This document shows positions 1-9,909 of a stretch of 45,903 nt of DNA, piece by piece. A program made the position numbers and the translations under genes. Numbering within the stretch: position 1 is the first letter of the stretch; each line of letters begins with the position of its first letter. Origin of the DNA: Flavobacteriales bacterium (GTDB lineage: Bacteria; Bacteroidota; Bacteroidia; Flavobacteriales_F; PHOS-HE28); the NCBI GenBank assembly GCA_017987115.1, contig JAGNUG010000019.1:1-45903 (forward strand). Direction: 5' to 3'. Under the pieces are notes generated by a model, which was not told the origin of the DNA, did no database searches, and was given only the letters and a program-made list of their open reading frames with translations.

Positions 1-3000
1 TATTCGTTGAGAGCACCGAATCCGGAACCCAAACGAACGAGGACCCGGGAGGACCTGTTGGTGAACCACCCAACGTTACTGAACCGCTCAAGAAAATAAA
101 TTGATCCGGACCTGCATCGGCGATCGGCAACTGTGTTACTGTGATCGTCACTTGATCGGTCGATGTACATGGACCATCAATTGCAGTTAATGTGAACGTG
201 TGGGTTCCTGGAGCCAACGTGCCAACATCGACCACTGCGGATGCTCCCACTTCCACATTCTGATCATCGGTCCATATGTACGTCGTCGCTCCTGTACTTC
301 CGGAACCATCCAGAAGCGTTATCGTTCCTGTGCATTGCGTTACATCAGGTCCTGCGTCGGCCTGTACTGGACTAAGTGCATTCACCGTAATAGTTGCTGT
401 TGCTGTACACAAGTTGTCATCAGTCACCGTTACCGTGTATGATCCAGGTGCCAAACTTGCAATATCCTCCGAAGCGGAAGTGAAATTGTTAGGCCCTTGC
501 CAAGCGATCACTGTTTGTCCGGTTCCTCCACCGATCGTGGAATTAATGAGGCCGTCCGTGGCAGTAAGACAACTCGCATCCACCACAGTATCGATGACGA
601 TCGTGACGGCAGAAGGTTCACTTATCGAGAATATCAATGTCGTATCACAAACAGTTCCATCATCGATCGTAACGCTTATAACTCCAGGACAAAGAGCCGT
701 TGCCTCGTTCGGAACAGGGCCGTTCGGTACGGTCCAAACATAGGAGTACACACCGGACCCACCTGTGGGTGATAGCACGATACTACCATCACAAGAACCA
801 TTGCAAAGAATATCCTGTTGCACAACGTTCGGATCGATCGGTGCATAAGGGAGAATGGTGAACGCAACGGTGGAATCACAACCCAGTGAGTCCGTGATCG
901 TTACCGAATAAGCTTGCGCACAAAGCCCGGTTACCGCATTTGTTCCTTGCCCCGTAATAACACCTGGTTCCCATAGGTACGTCAATGTGCCAGTTCCGCC
1001 TGTTGCAGATAACGTAGCTGTTCCGTCACAAGGACCCACGCATGTTTCGTTGGTGAACAAAAGAGCCGGGTCGATCGCGGATCCCTCAGTAATACCGAAT
1101 GGCAGGAGAAGCTGACATCCACCGGAATCGGCGATGATCAATTGATAGGTTCCTGAGCAGAGCGAACCGATCATGACCGTATCCTGATCGATCACTGTTC
1201 CATTTTGATCTGTCCAGGAAAGCGCGTAGGGCGGCACACCACCGCTGATGGTCGCCATGGCGGAACCGATGCAATTACCAGCGCATGTATTGTTGATCAA
1301 GTCCAGTTGGGCTTGCAGAAAAGGAGGATCGATCAACGTAATGGTGATCGAAGTATCGCATCCGTTCAGGTCCGTAATGGTCACGTCATACGTGCCAGCA
1401 CACAATCCAATCAAGCTATTGGTGTCCGGCAATAAAGGATCGGACCAAGCATAGGAATAGCCTGGCGTACCACCTTGCGGATCAATTGAGATCGTACCAT
1501 CACAAACGCCATTACAAGAAGGGTTCGTAGCGATGGAATTGGCGGTTAGCAGATCGGGCTCAAGGATCAGCGCGCTGAACAACGTGCTACAACCGATCAC
1601 GGTATCTGTTACCGTGACCGAGATCGGACCAGCACACAATTGCGTGGCTTGCGGTGTTCCTTGTCCAATAGGTGATGGGCTCCATACATAGGCGTACTCT
1701 CCGCTTCCTCCCGTCGGGGCGATCGTTGCGGAACCATCACATTCCCCGAAACAACTGACCTCCGTTGTACTCAAGTTCGGTACCAGATCAGGCGGAGCTG
1801 AAACTATGGCAGTTTCCAACGTGATGCAACCGGTAGCATTGGTTACCTGTACGAAATATGTACCTGCACAAAGACCGGATACTGTATTCGTGTTCTGTAG
1901 GAGATCATTTCCACCGACATCGAACCAAGCGATCGTGCAGCTTGGATCCGAACAAACAAAATCGACATTCACGGTTCCATCACATGTATTTGCACAGGTG
2001 GTCGTATCTCCGGAAGCGGTGATCACTTCTCCATCAATGTCCGTGACCGGTACGAGTAATGCAGCTTGACAACCGTTATCATCCGTAACAAGTACCGTGA
2101 AAAGACCAGCACAAACACCACTCAACACGCTATCTGTTCCGTAGATGGCGGCGCCCAATGTCCAGAGGTAGGTGTAGCCCGGCGAACCACCAATTACATC
2201 GACCTCCGCACTACCATTACAAATACCGCATTCGCTTTGAATGCTCGTTGCGGAAAGAACAATAGCCGGTGGTTCATTGATCGTCCAGGTCTGTATGGCA
2301 ATGCAACCATTCGAATCGGTAACGGTCAACGTATAAACATCCGAACACAATTGTGTCGCATTGTTAGTTCCTTGTCCAACCCCTGGTTCAGGAGACCATG
2401 CGTATGTAAGCGTTCCGGTACCCCCTGAAACCAATGTAGTGATCGTTCCATCACAGACCCCGTTGCAAAGTATATCCGTTGCTACACCAGAGATCGTGAT
2501 CGGTAATGGATCCTGGATCAATACCGTGACCGTGGTATCACATCCAGTTGAATCGGTGATGAGCACAGCGTAGATTCCTGCGCATAGATCAATGGCCTGT
2601 GGGGTTATTTGGTTATTTGGATCATCCCATACGAACGTATACGGAGCAACTCCGCCCATTACTCCAACAGTGGCCGTCGCATCGCAATCACCAGGACAGC
2701 TTGGCGGAGTGTTCGTGATGTTGATGGTCAACAAGGTCGATGGTAGAACCTGCGCCGTATCGATCGCTATACAACCATTGGCGTTCGTCACTTCAACGAA
2801 GTATTCTCCTTGACAAAGACCACTGACGGAAAGCGTATTCGCTATTGAATCCCCTATCGCGTTGTACCATATGGTGGTACAGGATGGAGCGCTGCACACG
2901 AAATCCACACTAACAGTACCATCACAACCGTTCGCACAGCTTGTGGAACCATCGATCAGGGTCAGCGCTTCCGCGTTGGCATTTTGAACAGGGACCAACA

Positions 3001-6000
3001 GCTGTGCAGTGCAACCACTGCTATCGGTCACGGTAAGGGTGTATAAGCCACCGCAAAGGTCCACTGCGTTCTGATCCGTACTCACCTCAGTACCATTCAA
3101 CATCCAGCTGAAGTTGAACGGCGGAGTACCACCAACAACCAGCGCACTAGCAGTACCATCGCATGCAGTACAACTACTGATCGTAATGGTCGCGGTCACA
3201 TCAAGTAGCTGAGGTTCGTTGATCGTGATCGTGTCCGTGATCGAGCAACCGTTTCCATCCGTTACGGTCAGAATATGATCTCCTGCACAGAGTCCGGTCG
3301 CTTGCGGAACACCTTGTCCGTTCGGTGGAGCAGGTGACCAGAAGTAGGTGTAGTTACCGTCGCCTCCTTGTGCTGTTGGCACAATGGTTCCATCACAATC
3401 CCCATTACACGAAACATCGCTTACAACCGGTGCAAGCGTTAATGGCAATGGTTCCAGGATCAATACGCTTACGGTCGTATCGCAACCAGCGCCGTATGTG
3501 ATCAGGATCGAATAGGATCCCGCACACAAACCAGTTACGGAAGGTGTCCCTTGACCGATGATCGGTGGAGGCTCCGGGCTCCAGGTGAACGTGAATGGAC
3601 CTTGCACTCCGCTCACGCCAACAGTTGCTTCGCCATCGCATTCTCCGAAACAACTCACCGGCACACTGCTGATGTTCGCTATTAGTCCTGTTGGAGGTGT
3701 AACGAACGCCGTATCCACCGAAATGCATCCATTGCCGTTGGTCACTAGCACGTAATACGTTCCAGGGCATAATCCTGTTGCTGAATCCGTAGGTTGATTA
3801 AGATCATTACCAAGTGCATCCGTCCATATTACCGTGCACGCAGGAGCGCTACAGACATACGAGACGGATACTGTACCATCGCATGAATTGGCGCAGCTAG
3901 TAATTCCATTGGAGGTGGTCAGAACTTCGCTATCCTCATCACTCACCGGGACTGTTGTCTGAACGGAACAACCGTTCGTATCCGTTACAACAACCGTGTA
4001 GAGACCAGCGCAGAGGTCGGTAATGGTTTCGGTGGACCCTACGTTATTCCCAAGCGCATCGCTCCACGCAATTACGAAACCAGGTGTACCTCCTGTGGTC
4101 TGCACCGTGGCTGTACCCAAGCACAAACTGCATTGGCTATTCGTACTCGAAGCGGATACGATCAGTACCGGCGGTTCGATCAGCACATACGTGAAGGTCG
4201 AGTCGCATCCGTTGCCATCCGTAACTGTAACGCTATAAGTTCCAGCGCATAGATCAATGACCGTTCCGGTACCCTGTCCCGTCACATTCGGGCTCCATGA
4301 ATACTGATACGTTCCACCGCCTCCCGTCGCATTCAATGTAATTGTTCCATCGCAATCACCACCGCATGAAATTGGCGTGACCACCGCATTATCCACTATT
4401 GGGTCCGGTCCTAAGATCAACACGGACTCCGTGTGCGGACAGCCCAAACTATCGGTGATCAACAAGTCATATGAACCCGGGCAAAGACCTGTTGCCATCG
4501 GCGTTCCTTGACCACCGCCAGGCTCGGGGCTCCACGCGAACGAATAGGGCGGAGTACCACCGGTCGGACCAGCAGTTGCAGTGCCATCACAGGTATCCGA
4601 ACACAGCGTTGGTGTGCTACTGATGTTGGCCAGAATATCAGTGAATGGATCCACATTGAACGTTATCGTCGTATCGCATCCGGCACTGTCAGTGAGCGTT
4701 ACGGTATAGGTCGTACCAGCACATAAGCCAGTGGCCGTGTATGTTCCTTGGCCACCGATGTTCGCGTCAGGTTGCCAATCAGCTACGATGGTTCCTTGCC
4801 CTCCCGTTGGAGCTACAGTAGCGGATCCGGTGCAGGGAGCCGCACAGTTCTCAGGCGTTACTGACAGATCAGGAATGATCGGTGGCGCAGTAGTAATGAT
4901 GATCGTGATCGTCGTGTCACACCCGGCTGCTTCCGAGATGTTCACGATATATGTTCCGGCACAAAGCCCGATTCCCGTGTCGGTCGTGTCCGAACCAATT
5001 GTAGGGGCCGGGATCCATTGATAGTGGAAAGGTGCGTTACCTGAAAGTGGATCAATATGTGCCTCACCTCCACATTCGTTCGCGCAAGAACCAGCGGTAA
5101 CTTCCACATCAAAACCAAGGATCGGTATAGGTAGTATAGTTGCAGAAACCGTTGTATCACATCCACCACCAAGATCCGAAATGGTAACACTGTAATCACC
5201 GGGACATAGCCCTGTTGCTTCCGATGTTCCTTGGCCTATTACGTTCGGTGTCCAGAGGTATTCATACGTACCTGTGCCTCCTGTTGGCATTACCGTTATC
5301 GTACCATCACACGGGCCGTTGAAGCATGTCTCATCCGAAAGCGTCAAGTTCGGATCGATCGGATCAACTCCACCCACATCGATCAATAAGGTCGTATCGC
5401 ACGCAGCAGCATCGGTGATGACCAGTGTATAGCTCCCTACGCAGAGATCGGTCACATTGGGTGTGCCTTGTCCATTGATCGGTGTTGGTGACCATACATA
5501 GGAGAGTACACCTGTACCACCAGTGGCTGGAACGCTGATCGCTCCATCGCACACATTTCCACAAGAAACATCCGTAACGTTCGGGACCGCATCGATCCCT
5601 GATGGCGTTCCGATGATGAATTGCAAAGTGGTATCGCAACCATTAGGACTCGTTACCGTGAGCGTATAGGGACCGGCGCAAAGGGCTGTTGCAGTTGGAG
5701 TTCCTTGGCCCGTGATAATTCCTGGTTCCCAGAGGTAAGTAACATTCCCGATCGTACCCGGTACGACGGCGGTAGCTGTTCCATTGCATACTCCGCCACA
5801 ATCAGTTTGAATAATATCCAGAGACGTTACAAGCGGCTGAGCATCGAGGATGGTAAACGCAATAACGGTATCGCATCCGGCAGCATCTGCAATGGTCAAT
5901 GTGTAGTTCCCGGCACATAGGTCAGTAGCCGTATCGGTCCCTTGACCATTGATCGGATCGGGTGCCCAAGTATAGGTAAGTGTGCCTGTTCCACCTGATG

Positions 6001-8953
6001 CGGTAACCGAAGCAGATCCGCTGCAAACTCCTGCACATGCAATATCGGTCGCAGTTAGTGCTGCATCTATCGCAACCGGTTCATCGATCTCAAAAACCAA
6101 CGTGGTATCGCATCCACCGGATGAGACCGTAACCGAATAATTACCAGCGCATAGATCAATCGCGCTTCCTGTTGATGACGTGATCACCGGTGTCCATACA
6201 TACGTGAACGTTCCATCACCACCGGTCGAAGTGAGAATGATCGATCCATCACAATCACCCGAACAGGATACATCACTCAGAACAGATGTTACGTTGATCG
6301 GGTCAGGCGCAGGAACTGTGAATGCGATCGTCGTATCACAGCCAGCAACGTCGGTGATCGTTACAGAATAGGCGATCGCACAAAGACCTGTAACGTTGGC
6401 TGTTCCTTGTCCGGTTCCGCTTGGATCCGGCACCCAGTTGTAAGTGAATCCTCCAGCACCACCACCTGCAATGACACCTGCTGTACCGTCGCATTCACCT
6501 GGGCAAGAAACAGGAGTTACTTGTAATGAGATCGTGATCGGAATAGCATCCAGTATCGTGAACGGAACCACAAGTTCACACCCGTTGTCATCCGTGATCA
6601 ACACGGTATGATCGCCTGCGCAAAGACCTGTCGCGTTGGGCGTGCCTTGCCCCGTCACGTCAGGGGTCCAGAGGTATGTGTAATCCAGTGTACCGCCACT
6701 TACTACAACCCCAGCTTCGCCAATGCACGCCGTTCCGCATGTAACATCGGTCTGTGAAGACACAGCGGACAATGGCAATGGTTCATTGATGATGAAGTTG
6801 ATCAACGTATCGCAACCGTTCATATCGGTGATCAACAAACTATGTGGTCCGGCGCAAAGACCCGTTGCGTTCGGAGTTCCTTGGCCTGTTACGTTCGGTG
6901 TCCAGAGATAAACGAATCCACCTGCCCCACCGGAAACTGAGGCACTCGCTGTACCGTCACAAATACCGTTACAGGAAACATCGGTGGTCGAAAGGTTTGG
7001 ATCCAAAGGTGGCGGCTCATTAACGACGAATGTCAATGTGGTATCACACCCTGAGTCATCCGAAATGGTTACTGTATAAGAACCGGCACAGAGGTCGATC
7101 GCGCTCGGCGTCGTGTTCACGAGCGGCGGTGCCCACAGATAGGAAAATATACCAGAACCACCCGTAGTGCTAAGAGTGATCGAGCCATCACAATCCCCTG
7201 CGCATGACACGTCCTCGATCGATGCTTGCGGATCAATGGACGTTGGTGAATCGATGGTGAAGTCGATCGTCGTGTCACAACCGCTCTGCGTATCCGTGAT
7301 CGTTACGGAATAAGGCAGTGCACACAATCCGCTGGCCGTACTGGTACTCTGTCCAACACCGGGATCGGGTATCCATTCGTAAGTATATGCGCCTGGGGCA
7401 CCACCAGGAGAAACAGTTGCTGCTCCATCACAAACTCCAAAACAACTCGCAGGAAAAGTAACGAGATCAGGAATGATCGGAGCTGGCTGATCTATTGTAA
7501 AGAGCTGCGTGGTATCACAACCATTTGCATCAGTTAGCGTTACGTTATAGTTTCCCGGGCACAAACCGCTTACACTATTGGTGCCTTGGCCAATAATTGT
7601 ACCCGGACCCCAATTGAATGTGAGCTGCCCTGTGCCACCCACAGGAGCAACCTGAGCCGTTCCGTCACAGTCCCCGAAACATGTAACATCCGTACTCGTG
7701 AGGTTCGGTATGATCGGTTGCAGGTTGAAAATGAACACCGTATCGAACGTACACATGTTCAGATCCGTGACTTGCAACGTATTCGTACCAGCGCAAAGCT
7801 GAGTGAACGAAGGGCCTGTACCAGCGCCATTGTTCCAATTATATTGTGGCGGCTGAACGCCACCAACGGCGAGTGCAGTGCGGGTACCATTGCAGACATC
7901 GGCACATGTAGGTGGTGTTCCTTGTCCAAAGAATATTACACCCAGTGGTGGTGGTTCCGAAACCGTTACCTGAACAGCACATGAAATACCTTGGCCTTCG
8001 TCGGTCACGATCACGATCTGTGGTCCGCCGCATGCCGCAGTCCATGTTTGGGTTTGTGGACCACCTAACCAACTATAGGTAAAAAAACCAACACCACCTG
8101 TTACGGATACTGTGACCGTTGCATTGCAATTCCCTCTGCACCGCACACCGAAACCGTTATAATTGCTGGTTACCGTTGCATCTATCGTGAATGGCGTTTG
8201 GCCCGGTCCGGTTCCACATACATTGATATCCCGATCATCCACATTCAGATCCGGGGCCCAAGGAACTTGGGTATCGCTGACCACGAGGAGCGCATTACCA
8301 TGGTCAATGGAATTCCTGACCAATACTTCGGCCGGCATTTCATTCAGTTTCACAATACCATTGTTCGCGAGCAGACGGCCACTGTATCTCCGGTCTTGAA
8401 GCAATGCTTTCGCCTCCAATTTATTACCGTTGGTGATCAGTGTTCCATTATTCAAGTAAAGATCTCGACCGGCGATGACAAAGTCGCTTTGCATGGACCA
8501 GGATCCACTTGCATCACAAACAACAGCAGCGTTGATCGGCGTTCCGTGGAGGTCAAGCAATTCCCCTCCGTGCCGTTTGATCAACTTCACTGTTCCACTT
8601 TGCGCCCATTGAACATCACCCATTGCGGACCACCCTCCTGCTATATTGATCTCCGAATTGCTTCCCCCTTCAACACGAATGTTCGCAAGTGACCCGTCGA
8701 CACGCAGGCCCGCGCACCAAGCAACTCCGTCAATCGCTATTGCGGTATTAGCCTGAGGTACTATTACGACATCGTTCTGAATGCGTGGAACACCTGCGCC
8801 CCCGATGCCATTTGCCGTGGCGCTCCAATTCCCGGCATCATTCCATGATCCATTGCCACCTACCCAATAAAGGGTCTGAGCTTGGACCACAACGGAAATC
8901 GTTGCAAGCAGAATGAGCAGTGCGGTCTTGATCGTGTTATGGATCCGCTTCAT
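1..8953 (-). CDS. Giant SprB-repeat surface adhesin, 3' end beyond the window
   Basis: Reading from ATG at 8953, 2984 codons lie in the window. The frame is open at both ends, and the repeat marker codons at 7519, 5638 and 649 are all in this frame. Residues 1-26 are a signal peptide ending VVQAQ. A domain starting YWVGGNGSWND follows to about residue 260. Then come about 32 SprB-type repeats of about 79 residues, each of the form CxGxCDGTA...GG...W...GQGT...LCAG...VTDxNGCDTT. The last 200 codons change to Ig/PKD-like modules starting ADAGPD. SprB-type proteins are known T9SS-exported cell-surface adhesins, some of them used in gliding. The gene starts 14 bases after the PorP/SprF stop and is last in that operon within the window. 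A CHU_C or T9SS sorting domain is expected off the left edge (inference). Its role in motility, attachment or cell contact is unknown. Confidence 0.93.
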   Translation of the reverse strand, partial: MKRIHNTIKTALLILLATISVVVQAQTLYWVGGNGSWNDAGNWSATANGIGGAGVPRIQNDVVIVPQANTAIAIDGVAWCAGLRVDGSLANIRVEGGSNSEINIAGGWSAMGDVQWAQSGTVKLIKRHGGELLDLHGTPINAAVVCDASGSWSMQSDFVIAGRDLYLNNGTLITNGNKLEAKALLQDRRYSGRLLANNGIVKLNEMPAEVLVRNSIDHGNALLVVSDTQVPWAPDLNVDDRDINVCGTGPGQTPFTIDATVTSNYNGFGVRCRGNCNATVTVSVTGGVGFFTYSWLGGPQTQTWTAACGGPQIVIVTDEGQGISCAVQVTVSEPPPLGVIFFGQGTPPTCADVCNGTRTALAVGGVQPPQYNWNNGAGTGPSFTQLCAGTNTLQVTDLNMCTFDTVFIFNLQPIIPNLTSTDVTCFGDCDGTAQVAPVGGTGQLTFNWGPGTIIGQGTNSVSGLCPGNYNVTLTDANGCDTTQLFTIDQPAPIIPDLVTFPASCFGVCDGAATVSPGGAPGAYTYEWIPDPGVGQSTSTASGLCALPYSVTITDTQSGCDTTIDFTIDSPTSIDPQASIEDVSCAGDCDGSITLSTTGGSGIFSYLWAPPLVNTTPSAIDLCAGSYTVTISDDSGCDTTLTFVVNEPPPLDPNLSTTDVSCNGICDGTASASVSGGAGGFVYLWTPNVTGQGTPNATGLCAGPHSLLITDMNGCDTLINFIINEPLPLSAVSSQTDVTCGTACIGEAGVVVSGGTLDYTYLWTPDVTGQGTPNATGLCAGDHTVLITDDNGCELVVPFTILDAIPITISLQVTPVSCPGECDGTAGVIAGGGAGGFTYNWVPDPSGTGQGTANVTGLCAIAYSVTITDVAGCDTTIAFTVPAPDPINVTSVLSDVSCSGDCDGSIILTSTGGDGTFTYVWTPVITSSTGSAIDLCAGNYSVTVSSGGCDTTLVFEIDEPVAIDAALTATDIACAGVCSGSASVTASGGTGTLTYTWAPDPINGQGTDTATDLCAGNYTLTIADAAGCDTVIAFTILDAQPLVTSLDIIQTDCGGVCNGTATAVVPGTIGNVTYLWEPGIITGQGTPTATALCAGPYTLTVTSPNGCDTTLQFIIGTPSGIDAVPNVTDVSCGNVCDGAISVPATGGTGVLSYVWSPTPINGQGTPNVTDLCVGSYTLVITDAAACDTTLLIDVGGVDPIDPNLTLSDETCFNGPCDGTITVMPTGGTGTYEYLWTPNVIGQGTSEATGLCPGDYSVTISDLGGGCDTTVSATILPIPILGFDVEVTAGSCANECGGEAHIDPLSGNAPFHYQWIPAPTIGSDTTDTGIGLCAGTYIVNISEAAGCDTTITIIITTAPPIIPDLSVTPENCAAPCTGSATVAPTGGQGTIVADWQPDANIGGQGTYTATGLCAGTTYTVTLTDSAGCDTTITFNVDPFTDILANISSTPTLCSDTCDGTATAGPTGGTPPYSFAWSPEPGGGQGTPMATGLCPGSYDLLITDSLGCPHTESVLILGPDPIVDNAVVTPISCGGDCDGTITLNATGGGGTYQYSWSPNVTGQGTGTVIDLCAGTYSVTVTDGNGCDSTFTYVLIEPPVLIVSASSTNSQCSLCLGTATVQTTGGTPGFVIAWSDALGNNVGSTETITDLCAGLYTVVVTDTNGCSVQTTVPVSDEDSEVLTTSNGITSCANSCDGTVSVSYVCSAPACTVIWTDALGNDLNQPTDSATGLCPGTYYVLVTNGNGCISVDTAFVTPPTGLIANISSVPVSCFGECDGEATVGVSGVQGPFTFTWSPEPPPIIGQGTPSVTGLCAGSYSILITYGAGCDTTVSVLILEPLPLTLAPVVSDVSCNGDCDGTIVPTAQGGDGNYTYFWSPAPPNGQGVPQATGLCAGDHILTVTDGNGCSITDTITINEPQLLDVTATITISSCTACDGTASALVVGGTPPFNFSWMLNGTEVSTDQNAVDLCGGLYTLTVTDSSGCTAQLLVPVQNANAEALTLIDGSTSCANGCDGTVSVDFVCSAPSCTTIWYNAIGDSIANTLSVSGLCQGEYFVEVTNANGCIAIDTAQVLPSTLLTINITNTPPSCPGDCDATATVGVMGGVAPYTFVWDDPNNQITPQAIDLCAGIYAVLITDSTGCDTTVTVLIQDPLPITISGVATDILCNGVCDGTITTLVSGGTGTLTYAWSPEPGVGQGTNNATQLCSDVYTLTVTDSNGCIAIQTWTINEPPAIVLSATSIQSECGICNGSAEVDVIGGSPGYTYLWTLGAAIYGTDSVLSGVCAGLFTVLVTDDNGCQAALLVPVTDIDGEVITASGDTTTCANTCDGTVNVDFVCSDPSCTIAWFDVGGNDLLQNTNTVSGLCAGTYFVQVTNATGCITLETAIVSAPPDLVPNLSTTEVSCFGECDGSATIAPTGGSGEYAYVWSPSPIGQGTPQATQLCAGPISVTVTDTVIGCSTLFSALILEPDLLTANSIATNPSCNGVCDGTISIDPQGGTPGYSYAWSDPLLPDTNSLIGLCAGTYDVTITDLNGCDTSITITLIDPPFLQAQLDLINNTCAGNCIGSAMATISGGVPPYALSWTDQNGTVIDQDTVMIGSLCSGTYQLIIADSGGCQLLLPFGITEGSAIDPALLFTNETCVGPCDGTATLSATGGTGTLTYLWEPGVITGQGTNAVTGLCAQAYSVTITDSLGCDSTVAFTILPYAPIDPNVVQQDILCNGSCDGSIVLSPTGGSGVYSYVWTVPNGPVPNEATALCPGVISVTIDDGTVCDTTLIFSISEPSAVTIVIDTVVDASCLTATDGLINSTIGGGTGQTVIAWQGPNNFTSASEDIASLAPGSYTVTVTDDNLCTATATITVNALSPVQADAGPDVTQCTGTITLLDGSGSTGATTYIWTDDQNVEVGASAVVDVGTLAPGTHTFTLTAIDGPCTSTDQVTITVTQLPIADAGPDQFIFLSGSVTLGGSPTGPPGSSFVWVPDSVLSTN
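640..8160 (-). repeat. Array of about 32 SprB-type coding repeats (about 237 bp each)
   Basis: The marker encoding GCDTT or a variant recurs at roughly 640, 868, 1108, 1352, 1590, 1828, 2066 and so on up to 7975, about every 237 bases and always in the same frame. Each repeat carries about four cysteines (CxGxC, LC, GC), so disulfide-stapled beads are likely if the protein is oxidised at the surface (inference). The copies are well diverged at DNA level, so this is an old array apart from the higher-order block at about 1050-4440. Confidence 0.9.
1050..4440 (-). repeat. Higher-order repeat: four-module unit (about 945 bp) iterated three times plus a partial copy
   Basis: Within the SprB array the modules fall into four subtypes in fixed order. 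Type A ends CI(A/S/T)(I/V/L)(D/E)TA (near 3720, 2770, 1828). Type B ends VLI or ALI followed by (D/E)P (near 3480, 2540, 1590). Type C ends in an (N)EPP- or DPP-like string (near 3245, 2305, 1352). Type D ends LLVPV or a relative (near 3015, 2066, 1108). Each A-type marker is preceded in the reading direction by a TSCANxCDGTV string (near 3875, 2925, 1985). A partial B-C-D set lies at 4440-3965. Same-type spacing is about 945 bases, which implies duplication in blocks of four modules. Confidence 0.8.
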
Positions 8954-8967
8954 GTTTTGTTCTTTAC

Positions 8968-9909
8968 CTAATCGAATGCCGGGCAATTGATCATTCGTTT
9001 ATCTTTCCCTGCTTTCGAGCAGGGCGTAACTCCCAGAATGATCTCGTGCGTATTGGAACTACCTTCACGCAAACGTGAAGTGGTAACATCATAACTATAA
9101 CCGAGTTGAAAGAATTGCAGGAATCCGACCTTCATCATTAAGGTCAATGCATCTCCGTTCCTATACCCAATACCCAAGGCAATGATCCTGTTCCATTCGA
9201 CCATGGCGTTGAGATCCAATGCTACTGGTGAACCCGCTGCGATCTTGAACATGGTGCTTGGTGTAAAGGACATGTTCCTGCCCAGTTTGAAGCGGTAGCC
9301 AGCACTAAGCTTGAAGTGGCGCGACAATTTGGAATTCGTTCCGATGTTCTTGATCTTATTACCCAATGCTTGTTGCAATGCCAATCCACCCCAGAAGCGC
9401 TTTCCGTACATCCAGATACCAGGAGAAATGTCCGGGACGACCAGCGATGTGGCCTTACCGTCGAGCGCAGGGTCTCCGGCATCGCTCAGGAATGCTTCGC
9501 CCACATCAAATTTCATTTGCTGCACTCCTGCGTATGTGCCCAAGGCCATGTAGTAATCCTTCGACATTTGAATGTGGTAAGCATAGGCAAGGAGAAATCG
9601 TGTATACCCCCAGTTTCCGGCTTGATCTGCTTCCACGAACATGCCAATGCCGTGTTTGTTATTCTGGAACGGTTTGTTCTTTCCCTTCAAGGAAGCATGC
9701 AAACTTGCCCATCCTGTAGTAGGTGCACCAGGAAGTCCAACCCATTGCTGACGGAATCCTAATCTCACGTCCAAACAATCCTTGCTTCCAGCAACCGCCG
9801 GGTTAATGCTGAATTGATTGAACACGTATTGCGTGTACTGCGAAAGTTGTTGAGCACGACACACGGTCCCGCCAAGCACGATGAAACACGCTATCAAAGC
9901 ACCCCTCAT
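8968..9909 (-). CDS. PorP/SprF family type IX secretion membrane protein
   Basis: A 313-residue protein with an N-terminal signal peptide (cleavage likely after CRAQ) and the family opening QLSQYTQYVFNQFSINPAVAG. The remainder is glycine- and aromatic-rich beta-strand sequence typical of an outer-membrane barrel. PorP/SprF proteins are known partners of T9SS substrates with CHU_C or SprB modules; SprF is needed for SprB to reach the surface in Flavobacterium. The start ATG overlaps the upstream CHU_C gene stop (ATGA at 9906-9909), and the giant adhesin follows 14 bases downstream, so the three are one operon. It is most likely the dedicated anchor or export partner of these two neighbours. 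Confidence 0.9.
   Translation of the reverse strand: MRGALIACFIVLGGTVCRAQQLSQYTQYVFNQFSINPAVAGSKDCLDVRLGFRQQWVGLPGAPTTGWASLHASLKGKNKPFQNNKHGIGMFVEADQAGNWGYTRFLLAYAYHIQMSKDYYMALGTYAGVQQMKFDVGEAFLSDAGDPALDGKATSLVVPDISPGIWMYGKRFWGGLALQQALGNKIKNIGTNSKLSRHFKLSAGYRFKLGRNMSFTPSTMFKIAAGSPVALDLNAMVEWNRIIALGIGYRNGDALTLMMKVGFLQFFQLGYSYDVTTSRLREGSSNTHEIILGVTPCSKAGKDKRMINCPAFD

Noticed and set aside
640-8160. Regularly spaced repeats as a possible CRISPR array or satellite
   Set aside because: The 237-base period stays in frame, encodes SprB modules and lacks identical short direct repeats with unique spacers.
200-8692. Many plus-strand frames of 60-160 codons across 200-8692
   Set aside because: They are antisense to the continuous adhesin frame, repeat with its period, and contain no recognisable domains.
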